From Bacteroidales bacterium F22 (GTDB taxonomy: Bacteria > Bacteroidota > Bacteroidia > Bacteroidales > Bacteroidaceae), in contig CP095414.1 in assembly GCA_029541985.1 (NCBI GenBank), forward strand, positions 124,001 through 188,000: a stretch of DNA of 64,000 nucleotides, written 5' to 3'. Within the stretch, counting starts at the first letter, position 1. Each line of letters starts with the position of its first letter. Of this stretch, positions 38,116 through 47,281 are shown in pieces. The notes beneath the pieces are model-generated. The model saw only the letters and a list, made by a program, of their open reading frames with translations, was not told the DNA's origin and ran no database searches. Both the position numbers and the translations under genes were made by a program.

Positions 38116-40157
38116 TGACTCATTTTTTCTTCTAAGAATTTTTCCATCTTAATGAGTTCATCTCTATATTGAGCAGCACTGACATAATCCAAGTCTTTTG
38201 CTGCTCTTTTCATTTGTTTACGAGTGTGCTCTATGGATTTCTGCAATTGCTCATTACTCATCACCTTGATGATAGGGTCTTCACCAGCCATCAAATTACG
38301 GTCATCAGTGCCCAAAGAATATCCGTCAGCGGAATATTGATCGGATTTTTCATCGCCTTCTTTTTGACTAAATACAGAAGAATTGTCTTTGACTATCTGT
38401 TGAGGGACGATGCCATGTTCTTCATTATATGCTTTCTGTTTAGCACGTCTTCGCTGTGTCTCATCGATGGTCAGCCGCATGCTATCGGTGACACGATCCC
38501 CATACATAATAGCTATACCATTTACATTACGTGCAGCCCGTCCGACAGTCTGAGTCAATGACCGATGAGACCTCAAGAAGCCTTCTTTGTCAGCATCTAA
38601 TATAGCGACTAGTGATACTTCAGGTAAGTCTAATCCCTCTCGAAGCAGGTTGACCCCCACCAATACATCAAAGATACCTTCTCGCAATTGACCTATGATT
38701 TTTACTCGATCTAGGGTATCCACATCGCTATGGATATAGTTAGTACGGATACGATGATTCAGAAGATATTCAGTCAATTCCTCTGCCATCCGTTTGGTCA
38801 ATGCCGTAACCAATGTACGTTCATGTCTCTCTATCCTTAGTTGAATCTCCTCCATGAGGTCATCAATCTGGTTCTTAGTCGGTCTGACCTCAATGATAGG
38901 GTCCAACACACCTGTAGGACGAATCACCTGTTCGACGATGACACCTCCACTACGTTGCAATTCATAATCAGCCGGCGTCGCACTGACATAAATCATTTCG
39001 GGAGTAAGTTGTTCAAACTCCTCAAATTTCAAAGGACGGTTGTCCATGGCAGCAGGTAACCTGAATCCATATTCTACAAGATTGGTCTTTCTAGCCTTAT
39101 CTCCACCATACATAGCCCTAATCTGAGGGATACTAACATGACTTTCATCGATGACCATCAAGAAATCCTCAGGGAAGAAATCCAGTAAACAATAAGGTCT
39201 TGTTCCAGATTCTCTACCGTCAAAATACCGCGAATAGTTCTCTATCCCCGAGCAGTGACCGAGTTCTCGTATCATTTCCAAGTCATAAGTAACCCGTTCC
39301 ATCAAGCGTTTGGCTTCGTAAGGTTTCCCTATCGATTCGAAATAATTATATTGTTTCAGCAAATCATCTTCGATAGCATGAATAGCTCTTTTTTGACTCT
39401 CTTTGGTTGTCATAAAAAGATTAGCAGGATAAATCTTATACACATCCATCCGCTCTATAAGATGACCATCTACAGGATTCACTTGTGAGATTTCATCTAT
39501 TTCATCTCCCCAGAATACAACTCTTATGACCATCTCCTCATAAGCAAGATAGATGTCTACGGTATCTCCTTTGACACGGAAGCAACCTCGTTTCAATTCG
39601 ATGTCATTGCGTTGGTATTGGCACTCCACTAGCTGATGTAGAAAATGAGTCATATTATAAGGTTTCCCTTGAGCCACATCGATGACATTTTCATAGAAAT
39701 CGCTCGGATTACCCATACCATAGATACATGAGACAGAACTCACTACGATGACATCTTGACGCCCAGACAAGAGTTGTGAGGTGGCAGACAAGCGAAGTCG
39801 GTCTATCTCTTCGTTGATTTGCAAATCCTTCTCTATATACGTATCAGAGTTTGGCAAATACGCCTCTGGCTGATAGTAGTCATAGTAAGAGACATAATAT
39901 TCAACGGCATTGTTCGGGAAGAAAGACTTGAACTCACTGTACAACTGTGCAGCCAATGTTTTGTTGTGACTCAGTATCAGTGTAGGCTTATTTACTTGAG
40001 CTATTACATTGGCTACTGTAAATGTTTTACCAGATCCAGTCACTCCAAGCAAGGTTTGGGCAGGGATATTATGGCTTATCCCATCCACCAATTGTTTGAT
40101 TGCTTCAGGTTGGTCCCCAGTAGGTTTGTATTTCGATGTCAATTCATAATTTGTCAT
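38112..40157 (-). CDS. uvrB: excinuclease ABC subunit B
   Basis: UvrB is the damage-verifying helicase-like subunit of nucleotide excision repair. The 681-residue protein starts MTNYELTSKYKPTGDQPEAI as expected, then Walker A GVTGSGKTFT, the beta-hairpin YVSYYDYYQPEAYLP, the DEAD-like VIDESHV, motif VI QTVGRAARN and a C-terminal UVR domain (HTRKQMKRAAKDLDYVSAAQ). The only exact -7 box (40162-40169) is so close to the ATG that the mRNA may be leaderless. Confidence 0.97.
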   Translation of the reverse strand: MTNYELTSKYKPTGDQPEAIKQLVDGISHNIPAQTLLGVTGSGKTFTVANVIAQVNKPTLILSHNKTLAAQLYSEFKSFFPNNAVEYYVSYYDYYQPEAYLPNSDTYIEKDLQINEEIDRLRLSATSQLLSGRQDVIVVSSVSCIYGMGNPSDFYENVIDVAQGKPYNMTHFLHQLVECQYQRNDIELKRGCFRVKGDTVDIYLAYEEMVIRVVFWGDEIDEISQVNPVDGHLIERMDVYKIYPANLFMTTKESQKRAIHAIEDDLLKQYNYFESIGKPYEAKRLMERVTYDLEMIRELGHCSGIENYSRYFDGRESGTRPYCLLDFFPEDFLMVIDESHVSIPQIRAMYGGDKARKTNLVEYGFRLPAAMDNRPLKFEEFEQLTPEMIYVSATPADYELQRSGGVIVEQVIRPTGVLDPIIEVRPTKNQIDDLMEEIQLRIERHERTLVTALTKRMAEELTEYLLNHRIRTNYIHSDVDTLDRVKIIGQLREGIFDVLVGVNLLREGLDLPEVSLVAILDADKEGFLRSHRSLTQTVGRAARNVNGIAIMYGDRVTDSMRLTIDETQRRRAKQKAYNEEHGIVPQQIVKDNSSVFSQKEGDEKSDQYSADGYSLGTDDRNLMAGEDPIIKVMSNEQLQKSIEHTRKQMKRAAKDLDYVSAAQYRDELIKMEKFLEEKMSH

Positions 40158-40161
40158 ATCA

Positions 40162-40169
40162 CAAAAATA
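40162..40169 (-). promoter_or_regulatory. -7 box immediately before uvrB
   Basis: TATTTTTG on the minus strand, exact TAnnTTTG, ending only 4 bp before the uvrB ATG. No -33 box is seen at the usual spacing. If used, transcription would begin at or next to the start codon. Confidence 0.4.
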
Positions 40170-40207
40170 AGATAAACATTCATAGTATTAAAATATTCAA
40201 GTTTATA

Positions 40208-40239
40208 TTTGTGTAATCATCAAGAAAAAGGTATTTTTG
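40208..40239 (+). promoter_or_regulatory. promoter of the UDP-glucuronate decarboxylase gene
   Basis: -33 TTTG (40208-40211), 20-bp spacer, -7 TATTTTTG (40232-40239), both exact. Transcription would start near 40245, which rules out the longer reading frame from 40247 and supports the ATG at 40280. Confidence 0.7.
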
Positions 40240-40279
40240 TGTAGGAATGCACGTAAGCTTTCTTTTATATACAGAGGTA

Positions 40280-41206
40280 ATGAAACGAATATTAGTAACC
40301 GGAGGAGCTGGTTTTATAGGTTCCCACTTATGTACACGATTAATAAATGAAGGCCATGATGTCATCTGTTTAGATAATTTCTTTACAGGTAGTAAAGACA
40401 ATATACTCCATTTATTAGGGAATAAACACTTTGAATTAGTAAGACATGACGTCACAGTTCCTTACCAAGCGATTGTAGACGAGATCTATAATTTGGCTTG
40501 TCCCGCTAGTCCTGTTCATTACCAACATGACCCCATCAAAACGATTCGTACTTCTATTCTAGGAGCGATTAACATGCTTGATTTAGCTTCAGAGGTAAAT
40601 GCAAAGATACTACAAGCCTCTACTAGCGAAGTTTATGGAGACCCTATCGTACATCCTCAGACCGAAAGCTATTGGGGCAATGTGAATACCGTAGGGATTC
40701 GTTCTTGCTATGATGAAGGGAAACGTGCTGCTGAGACTTTGTTTTTTGATTACAATCGTGAGCGAAAAACAAAAGTGAAGATTATCCGAATCTTCAATAC
40801 CTATGGACCTCGTATGCAACCTCATGACGGTCGTGTGGTCACTAATTTTGTCGGTCAATCTCTACGAGGAGAAGATATCACCATCTATGGTGATGGAAGT
40901 CAAACTCGAAGTTTCCAGTATATTGATGACCTCATCGAAGGCATGATTCGTATGATGAATACAGCTGATGATTTTATCGGTCCAGTAAATATCGGTAATC
41001 CTACTGAATTTACAATAAAAGAATTAGCAGTGAAGATTATGGAGCTGACTAATTCAAAATCAAATTTGATTTTTAAGCCTATCCCATTAGATGACCCAAA
41101 GCAACGTCAACCAGATATTACGCTTGCGCGAAAGATGCTGGATTGGGAACCTCAAGTACAATTGGAAGAAGGGTTGAATCGTATGTTGACTACATTTAAG
41201 GGCTAG
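40280..41206 (+). CDS. UDP-glucuronate decarboxylase (UDP-xylose synthase-like SDR)
   Basis: A 308-residue extended short-chain dehydrogenase. The NAD motif [12 protein letters not shown] opens the protein; the catalytic TSEVYGDP and YDEGKRAAE (Y-x3-K) follow, with [19 protein letters not shown] and the C-terminal RQPDITLAR characteristic of UDP-xylose synthase (UXS). It would convert UDP-glucuronate to UDP-xylose for cell-surface polysaccharide. No polysaccharide cluster lies next to it. Other UDP-sugar epimerases are possible but fit less well. Confidence 0.87.
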   Translation: MKRILVTGGAGFIGSHLCTRLINEGHDVICLDNFFTGSKDNILHLLGNKHFELVRHDVTVPYQAIVDEIYNLACPASPVHYQHDPIKTIRTSILGAINMLDLASEVNAKILQASTSEVYGDPIVHPQTESYWGNVNTVGIRSCYDEGKRAAETLFFDYNRERKTKVKIIRIFNTYGPRMQPHDGRVVTNFVGQSLRGEDITIYGDGSQTRSFQYIDDLIEGMIRMMNTADDFIGPVNIGNPTEFTIKELAVKIMELTNSKSNLIFKPIPLDDPKQRQPDITLARKMLDWEPQVQLEEGLNRMLTTFKG

Positions 41207-41254
41207 ACTATAACGAATACTAACTAAGAAAAAAACAAACAAACTTCTTGTATT

Positions 41255-42382
41255 ATGGAAATAAAACCTTCTGACAATAAGATATTAATCGTGGATGATG
41301 TAATCTCCAATGTGCTGCTATTGAAAGTACTTTTGAAGAATGAAAAGTATAACATCGTAACGGCAAACAATGGAACAGAAGCATTGTCTCAAGTCCTAGA
41401 AGAGAAACCCGATTTGATTTTACTCGATGTCATGATGCCAGACTTGGATGGTTTCGAGGTCTGTGAGCGCCTCAAGAAAGACAAAGAAACGGCAGGGATT
41501 CCAATCATCTTCTTGACTGCACTTAATAATACTTCAGATATTGTTAAAGGTTTCCAAGTAGGAGCAAATGATTTTATCTCGAAACCTTTCAACAAGGAAG
41601 AGTTGCTCATCAGAGTAAAACATCAAATATCATTGATTACAGCTCGACGTATCATCTCTAGACAAAATAAAGAATTACAACGAACTATCAGTGCCCGTGA
41701 CAAACTCTATTCTGTGATTGCTCATGATCTAAGATCTCCTATTGGGAGCGTCAAGATGGTCTTGAATATGCTATTAATCAATCTTCCTACCGAAGTAATC
41801 GGTGAGGAGCTGTATGACTTACTCAATACGGCGAATAAAACAACAGAAGAAGTGTTCTCTCTGCTTGATAACTTGCTTAAGTGGACCAAAAGTCAGACAG
41901 GACGACTCAATGTCGTGTATCAAGATATCAATATCGTGGATACGGTAGAAGGTGTGGTGCAAGTATACAATGCTGCTGCAGAATTGAAGAAAATTAAAAT
42001 CGTTCATGACATACCAGAGCAGATAATGGTTCATTGTGATACAGATATGGTCAAGACCGTAATCCGTAACTTTATGAGTAATGCCTTGAAATTTAGTCCT
42101 AAAGAGACGACTATTACTGTGGATGTCAAGACGATAGATGATTCCTTTGCTCAGGTATCAGTTCAGGATCAAGGTTGTGGAATCGATGATGAAGGGCAGA
42201 AGAAGTTACTTCACGAAGATACCCATTACAGTACTTTCGGCTTGAACAACGAAGAAGGTTCTGGCTTAGGACTGCTCTTATGTAAAGATTTTGTCAATAA
42301 AAATGGTGGTGAACTATGGTTTGAGACGAAAAAGGGAGAAGGAAGTACTTTCTTCTTTACCGTTCCTTTGACGAAATCGTAA
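41255..42382 (+). CDS. receiver-histidine kinase hybrid (REC-HisKA-HATPase)
   Basis: A 375-residue soluble signalling protein with reversed hybrid order. Residues about 9-125 form a receiver domain with acidic pair D14-D15, phosphoacceptor D58 (LILLDVMMPD) and K110 (FISKPF). A linker helix leads to HisKA with H157 in SVIAHDLRSPIG, then a HATPase with RNFMSNALKFSP, DQGCGIDDEG and EGSGLGLLLC. There is no membrane span, sensor domain or DNA-binding output, and no partner regulator is adjacent. It is probably a relay element taking input from another kinase. Confidence 0.93.
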   Translation: MEIKPSDNKILIVDDVISNVLLLKVLLKNEKYNIVTANNGTEALSQVLEEKPDLILLDVMMPDLDGFEVCERLKKDKETAGIPIIFLTALNNTSDIVKGFQVGANDFISKPFNKEELLIRVKHQISLITARRIISRQNKELQRTISARDKLYSVIAHDLRSPIGSVKMVLNMLLINLPTEVIGEELYDLLNTANKTTEEVFSLLDNLLKWTKSQTGRLNVVYQDINIVDTVEGVVQVYNAAAELKKIKIVHDIPEQIMVHCDTDMVKTVIRNFMSNALKFSPKETTITVDVKTIDDSFAQVSVQDQGCGIDDEGQKKLLHEDTHYSTFGLNNEEGSGLGLLLCKDFVNKNGGELWFETKKGEGSTFFFTVPLTKS

Positions 42383-42418
42383 CTGCTCAAATCGTCCACA
42401 GATACGATATACAAAAAA

Positions 42419-42459
42419 TTAAGCCACATAAGTAATTACTTATGTGGCTTAATTTTTTT
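42419..42459. terminator. bidirectional terminator
   Basis: A perfect 34-bp inverted repeat (42419-42435 with 42436-42452), A-run before and seven T after, between the convergent kinase hybrid and the acidic-protein gene. Confidence 0.9.
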
Positions 42460-42488
42460 GTTCTTATCGAACCTAAACAGTTAAAAGA

Positions 42489-42923
42489 TTAGTTATCTAA
42501 CAAGTCTTTTAAGAAATCGTTTAAGTCATCTTCGAGTCCTTCTAGTAGTGTTTCATTGACTACGAGAGTATCTTCATCTACGACATATATGTCATAGATA
42601 TCCTTTTCGTCATCGAGTAGAAAACTAAAAGGAGTCAAGATGCGTATATCTTTAAATACCCCTTCTTGGTCAAGTTGACCAATGATCTTGCTAAGCGGTT
42701 CTATGAGTTGTGACAACTCATCAAATTCTGATGTAGGAGTAGGGCATCGTGCTAGCACGTTGCTGTCATCATCAAGAAATAGGAGTTGGTTCTCATCTTC
42801 GTTCTCTATGCGGATATATATATCAGTAGTTGCTTCAGTGCCTGCAGCACGTCCTCCGAAAGTATTTATGACCTTATGGATAGCTTCCTTAATCTGATCT
42901 TCGTTTTGAATAGTCTGTTTCAT
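42489..42923 (-). CDS. acidic hypothetical protein
   Basis: I do not recognise a family. The ATG at 42923 gives 144 residues rich in Asp and Glu; the frame extends to a TTG at 42950, but that codon overlaps a promoter-like -7 box, so the ATG is preferred. There is no signal peptide or membrane span. The C-terminus (LLEGLEDDLNDFLKDLLDN) is a strongly acidic amphipathic helix. It lies downstream of rimM on the same strand (91-bp gap) with its own possible -7 box. Soluble and cytosolic is all that can be inferred. Confidence 0.6.
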   Translation of the reverse strand: MKQTIQNEDQIKEAIHKVINTFGGRAAGTEATTDIYIRIENEDENQLLFLDDDSNVLARCPTPTSEFDELSQLIEPLSKIIGQLDQEGVFKDIRILTPFSFLLDDEKDIYDIYVVDEDTLVVNETLLEGLEDDLNDFLKDLLDN

Positions 42924-42947
42924 TTTTGTCGTTATTGAATTCACCTC

Positions 42948-42955
42948 CAAATATA
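42948..42955 (-). promoter_or_regulatory. -7 box for the acidic protein gene
   Basis: TATATTTG on the minus strand, exact TAnnTTTG, 24 bp before the ATG at 42923. No good -33 box. Confidence 0.4.
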
Positions 42956-43014
42956 CTGTTTTTTTGTTAATGAGGTTCTGCTTTTTCTTTTTTTATTATG
43001 AACGAATAGTAAAC

Positions 43015-43530
43015 TTAGACTAAACCATCTGGAAGGTTCATTTTAAGGACACGTTTGTCAGGGTCAATATCTATAATCATATCTTCATGTGCTGGGATAA
43101 GTAGTTCTTCCTGATTAGGTGTCTCGACACCAAATAATGTGTTTGGTGTACTAGTATCTACGTCTTTTATAACACCCTTGAGTATCATCTTCTCATCGAA
43201 AAGGGTAAATCCAATGAAAAAGTCCCAAGTGAAATCTGCTGGCTTCTCTCCATCAGAGAATTTTTTTGGAAAGAATACAGGTTTATTCGTGAACTGTTTG
43301 GCTGTCTCTTGATCATCCACATCAAGAAACTTCAATAGAGCTGTATCCGATTTTCGAAAGCGATATTCTTCGACAAAAAAAGGAACCAATATCCCATCCA
43401 TCTCGATGATAAGATAATCACAATCTACTCGGTCAAAAACATCATCTGTGAACGTGAAATTTACTTCACCCCCTAAACCGTGCGGTCTAGTAATCTGACC
43501 AATTTCAAATACATCTTCTTTGGCAATCAT
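43015..43530 (-). CDS. rimM: 16S rRNA processing protein RimM
   Basis: A 171-residue maturation factor for the 30S subunit head that binds S19. The N-terminal RimM domain has EIGQITRPHGLGGEVNF; the C-terminal PRC-barrel contains TPNTLFGVETP and the LLIPAHEDMI segment typical of the family. The length is normal. It lies 15 bp downstream of murA in the tsaB-DUF4290-murA-rimM run. Confidence 0.94.
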   Translation of the reverse strand: MIAKEDVFEIGQITRPHGLGGEVNFTFTDDVFDRVDCDYLIIEMDGILVPFFVEEYRFRKSDTALLKFLDVDDQETAKQFTNKPVFFPKKFSDGEKPADFTWDFFIGFTLFDEKMILKGVIKDVDTSTPNTLFGVETPNQEELLIPAHEDMIIDIDPDKRVLKMNLPDGLV

Positions 43531-43545
43531 TCTATTATTTTTATT

Positions 43546-44853
43546 TTAATCTATTCGAGTAATCTTTGCTCCGATGGCATTGAGACGTCCCTCTATATCT
43601 TGGTAACCTCTATCTATCTGTTCTATATTGTGAATCTTACTGACTCCTTCAGCACTCATGGCGGCAATCAGTAGTGCTATTCCTGCTCTGATATCAGGAG
43701 AAGTCATCTCTTTGTTGCGCAATTTGAACTGACGGTCATGTCCGATGACTACAGCTCTATGTGGATCGCACAATATAATCTGCGCCCCCATATCAATCAA
43801 CTTATCGACAAAATAAAGTCTACTTTCAAACATCTTCTGATGAATCAATACACTTCCTTTGGCTTGCGTAGCTGTCACGAGCAATACGCTCAAGAGGTCA
43901 GGAGTCAATCCTGGCCATGGAGCATCCGAAAGTGTCATGATAGATCCATCGATGAAACTCTCAATCGTATAATGCTCCTGTCTAGGGATATATAAATCAT
44001 CGTTTTGTTGTTCGATAATAATACCTAAACGTCGGAAGCTATTGACAATCACCCCTAGTTCCTTGATTGCTACATCCTTGATTAGTAGTTCACTCTTTGT
44101 CATAGCAGCCATTCCGATAAAACTACCTACTTCAATCATGTCAGGGAGGATTCGATGATTGCATCCTTCTAATCGCTCTACACCATGAATTGTAAGGAGA
44201 TTAGAAGCAATCCCCTCTATTTTCGCTCCCATCCGACAAAGCATCTTGCATAACTGTTGAAGATAAGGCTCACATGCCGCATTGTATATAGTCGTCGTAC
44301 CTTCAGCCATGACTGCTGCCATCAAGATATTTGCTGTTCCCGTGACACTAGCCTCTTCTAGGAGCATATCTGTTCCCTTAAGCTTGTCTGCGCACAGTGA
44401 ATATTTGCCTCCTTCTTCATCGAAGATGAATGAGGCACCTAGTTTTTCGATACCCAATAGATGCGTATCGATACGTCTACGTCCGATTTTATCGCCTCCT
44501 GGTTTAGCGATTATCGCTTTGCCAAATCGAGCTATCATAGGACCGATGAGCATGACAGAACCACGGAGTGTGGCACATCTATCGAGAAAAGTTTTGCTTT
44601 CTATAAAATCAGATGATATATCCTTAGCTTGGAAACTGTAGGTTCCTGAGGCTAGTTTGCACACCTCTACTCCCATATCTTGAATGAGTGCAATCAGATT
44701 GTTGACATCTAATATATCCGGTATATTTTCTATAGTGACCTTTTGGTCAGTGAGTAGCGTGGCACATATAATTTGTAGTGCCTCATTTTTGGCCCCTTGC
44801 GGAACGATTGTTCCCTTAAGACTATGCCCTCCTTCAATAACAAATGAAGCCAT
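43546..44853 (-). CDS. murA: UDP-N-acetylglucosamine 1-carboxyvinyltransferase (Asp-type active site)
   Basis: MurA transfers enolpyruvate from PEP to UDP-GlcNAc, the first committed step of peptidoglycan synthesis. The 435-residue protein has K22-N23 in PQGAKNEAL and the repeated inside-out barrel fold. At the position of the E. coli active-site Cys115 (PGGC-x-I-G) it has Asp121: KPGGDKIGRRRIDTH, codon at 44491-44493. In other bacteria this Cys-to-Asp change makes the enzyme insensitive to fosfomycin while still active. It sits 17 bp after the DUF4290 gene. Confidence 0.96.
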   Translation of the reverse strand: MASFVIEGGHSLKGTIVPQGAKNEALQIICATLLTDQKVTIENIPDILDVNNLIALIQDMGVEVCKLASGTYSFQAKDISSDFIESKTFLDRCATLRGSVMLIGPMIARFGKAIIAKPGGDKIGRRRIDTHLLGIEKLGASFIFDEEGGKYSLCADKLKGTDMLLEEASVTGTANILMAAVMAEGTTTIYNAACEPYLQQLCKMLCRMGAKIEGIASNLLTIHGVERLEGCNHRILPDMIEVGSFIGMAAMTKSELLIKDVAIKELGVIVNSFRRLGIIIEQQNDDLYIPRQEHYTIESFIDGSIMTLSDAPWPGLTPDLLSVLLVTATQAKGSVLIHQKMFESRLYFVDKLIDMGAQIILCDPHRAVVIGHDRQFKLRNKEMTSPDIRAGIALLIAAMSAEGVSKIHNIEQIDRGYQDIEGRLNAIGAKITRID

Positions 44854-44870
44854 AAAAATCGTTTTTCAGG

Positions 44871-45575
44871 TTAACGTTTACGTTGGTTGTATCTCTTCTG
44901 GTTATTTTTCGGGATCCTTTTCTGAATAGGTCTCTTACCATTGTTAGATGATTGCTTACGTCGCTGTCCGTTCGAGTGATTGTTCACTGTCGTATTAGCT
45001 GGCAATAGGTGTTCATGTTCCAACATCAGCTCATATACTGCTTGTGTAAGCGTTAATTTCTTGTTCGACAATTCTTCCAAATCATCAGCAATCTTCTCGT
45101 TAGAACAAGCTTCTCTATTCCATGTAAGTAAGAATTTCTTCATCTGCAAGACGATAATCATCAAAAGATAATCTCGTTCATCATTGTCAGGCATCTCAGC
45201 CGTTTTCTTAATTAATTGGACGATTAGTTTACCATAATGACGATAAGGTATCTTTCTGTTATCAAAAGGAATCGCATCTGGCTTCGAGTGGAATTTATCT
45301 TGAGGGATGATTTCACATGGATAGGTGATATCTAATTTGTAATTGGACATAATCGCCAAATGATCCCATAACATAGGGACAAAATCAGCGTTGTCTTTCA
45401 AATCGGGATAGATATTTGACATGATGCTGATAATCGTTTCAGCGCACGATTGTCGTTCATCTTTATCTTCTACAGTTAGACAGTGATTGACCATATTTTG
45501 AATACTTCTACCGTATTCAGGTAAGGGCAATTTTTCTAATTGTGTATTGTATTGTTGCATGTTCATTTTATTCAT
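44871..45575 (-). CDS. DUF4290 family protein
   Basis: A 234-residue soluble protein of unknown function. The N-terminal YNTQLEKLPLPEYGRSIQNMV and the later LDITYPCEI are what I recall as DUF4290, a Bacteroidetes family normally found beside murA and rimM. The C-terminal 45 residues are very basic (KRPIQKRIPKNNQKRYNQRKR, cut short), suggesting RNA or nucleic-acid binding. Possible starts are Met1, Met4 and Met6; family starts near MQQYNT favour 45560. The tsaB stop codon is 6 bp upstream. Confidence 0.82.
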   Translation of the reverse strand: MNKMNMQQYNTQLEKLPLPEYGRSIQNMVNHCLTVEDKDERQSCAETIISIMSNIYPDLKDNADFVPMLWDHLAIMSNYKLDITYPCEIIPQDKFHSKPDAIPFDNRKIPYRHYGKLIVQLIKKTAEMPDNDERDYLLMIIVLQMKKFLLTWNREACSNEKIADDLEELSNKKLTLTQAVYELMLEHEHLLPANTTVNNHSNGQRRKQSSNNGKRPIQKRIPKNNQKRYNQRKR

Positions 45576-45581
45576 TCTTTT

Positions 45582-46274
45582 CTATAATAATTTCTTTTTG
45601 CTGACCGTAGCGACAAACTCTTTCAAATAGAAAGGTTCGAAGTAAGCTACATCTTCAGTCTTGTTATCAATTAGTTTGCGCTCGGCAAGAGGGTGCATCC
45701 ATTTCGCTAAGGGGATGCTTTTGGAAAAGAAATGAGCATTTGGATGTTTCAATATCTCTTGGCACTTTTCTACGCCATTACCGATAAAGTAAACGGGTCC
45801 CGCATCTAAGTAATGCAAATAATTATTTTCCTCAATCACTCGAGCATTTGTTTCTTCAATAGGAGTCAGTGCGAAATCATAGACCGCAGTGTATATTTCC
45901 ATCCGACGAGCATCTAGCATAGGGATGAAACGAGCTTGGTCCGCATCTTCGACTTGTAGCAATAGAGGCACACATAGGAGTTCAAGGGTAGGGATGCTAA
46001 TCAATGGAATCTGCAAAGCATAGCAGATGCCTTTAGCCATGGATACCCCTATACGCAATCCTGTGTAACTACCTGGTCCACTACTGACGGCTACTGCATC
46101 GATAGTGATGTCATGTTCTTTGGCATATGACAATGCCTGATCTATATAGCCACCAAGTATTGTGGCGTGTTTAGCTTCTTTGGTGTGTGAGACATCAAAT
46201 ACATTTGCTCCATCCTGGCTCAAAGCTACAGAGCAAGCCGAGGTGGAAGTTTCAATACATAATATACTAGACAT
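45582..46274 (-). CDS. tsaB: tRNA threonylcarbamoyladenosine biosynthesis protein TsaB
   Basis: TsaB is the inactive Kae1 paralogue that scaffolds TsaD and TsaE in making t6A at position 37 of ANN-decoding tRNAs. The ATG at 46274 gives 230 residues starting MSSILCIETSTSACSVAL; the longer frame to 46307 runs into the -7 box. The SSGPGSYTGLRIGVSMAKG motif is diagnostic. First gene of the leftward operon, divergent from yicC. Confidence 0.94.
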   Translation of the reverse strand: MSSILCIETSTSACSVALSQDGANVFDVSHTKEAKHATILGGYIDQALSYAKEHDITIDAVAVSSGPGSYTGLRIGVSMAKGICYALQIPLISIPTLELLCVPLLLQVEDADQARFIPMLDARRMEIYTAVYDFALTPIEETNARVIEENNYLHYLDAGPVYFIGNGVEKCQEILKHPNAHFFSKSIPLAKWMHPLAERKLIDNKTEDVAYFEPFYLKEFVATVSKKKLL

Positions 46275-46304
46275 GTGAATATTTTCGAGTGTGAGATAAT
46301 AATG

Positions 46305-46312
46305 CAAATATA
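46305..46312 (-). promoter_or_regulatory. -7 box for tsaB operon
   Basis: TATATTTG on the minus strand, exact TAnnTTTG, 30 bp before the chosen tsaB ATG. -33 box not evident. Confidence 0.5.
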
Positions 46313-46356
46313 ACGCATTTTTAGAAGAATACGTTCATATATTCGAGGAAAACGCT

Positions 46357-46364
46357 TACTTTTG
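46357..46364 (+). promoter_or_regulatory. -7 box for yicC operon
   Basis: TACTTTTG, exact TAnnTTTG, 23 bp before the yicC start. -33 box not evident. Confidence 0.5.
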
Positions 46365-46387
46365 TAAGAAATATAAAAAATAGTATC

Positions 46388-47269
46388 ATGATTCAATCAA
46401 TGACAGGTTACGGTAAAGCCGTAGCTGCTATTCCTGGCAGACAAGTTTATATCGAACTTCGTGCAGTAAATAGCAAAAACCTAGACCTAAATATCCGTAT
46501 GTCAAGTCTTTTACGTGATTTCCTAGAACAAGCCATCAGAAGTAGAGCTAAAGAGGTATTGCTTCGTGGTAAGATTGAAGTCAACGTATGGATGGAGCAA
46601 GATCTAGAGACTCAAGGAATAAAAGTAGATGCTGAGGCATTGGCCAGATATGTTGCTATCCTTCGTGAAGCTTCTCAAGCAAGCGGTTTGCACGTCTCAG
46701 ACAATACTTTATTTGAGTCAGCGATGCGTATGCCTGATGTACAGGTCAAGGATGAATTGGACGAGATTTCTGCCGATGACCAAAAAGCTATCATCGAAGC
46801 ATTGGACGAAGCAGTCAATCAATTTGTCGCTTTCCGAAGTCAAGAAGGTGATGCCTTGTCTACTCGTTTTGAAGAGAATGTACGTAAGATCGGGCATTAC
46901 TTAACTGAGGTAGAACCTTTTGAGACTGATCGAGTAGCCCGTATCAGAGCCCGTATCGAAGATAATCTAGAGAAAGTCGTTAAGGCAGACTATGATAAGA
47001 ATCGTTTCGAACAAGAGATGATTTACTATATAGAGAAGCTAGATATTCACGAGGAGAAACAGCGCTTAGCCAATCACCTTAGCTATTTCTTAGAGACAAT
47101 CAAAGAAGAGGGTGCCTTGGGTAAGAAGTTGGGATTTATCTCTCAGGAGATGGGTCGTGAAATCAATACACTTGGTTCTAAGAGCAATCAACAAGAGATG
47201 CAGAAATTAGTCGTTTTGATGAAAGATGAGTTGGAACAAATCAAAGAGCAAGTGCTCAACGTATTGTAA
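46388..47269 (+). CDS. yicC: YicC family endoribonuclease
   Basis: A 293-residue cytosolic protein of the YicC family, reported in E. coli to act as an endoribonuclease on small RNAs. It starts MIQSMTGYGKA, and has the conserved VELRAVNSKNLDL-like segment (IELRAVNSKNLD) and the C-terminal KLGFISQEMGREINTLGSKSN. It is followed 12 bp later by gmk, a common pairing. Confidence 0.94.
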   Translation: MIQSMTGYGKAVAAIPGRQVYIELRAVNSKNLDLNIRMSSLLRDFLEQAIRSRAKEVLLRGKIEVNVWMEQDLETQGIKVDAEALARYVAILREASQASGLHVSDNTLFESAMRMPDVQVKDELDEISADDQKAIIEALDEAVNQFVAFRSQEGDALSTRFEENVRKIGHYLTEVEPFETDRVARIRARIEDNLEKVVKADYDKNRFEQEMIYYIEKLDIHEEKQRLANHLSYFLETIKEEGALGKKLGFISQEMGREINTLGSKSNQQEMQKLVVLMKDELEQIKEQVLNVL

Positions 47270-47281
47270 AATCAAGATAAT

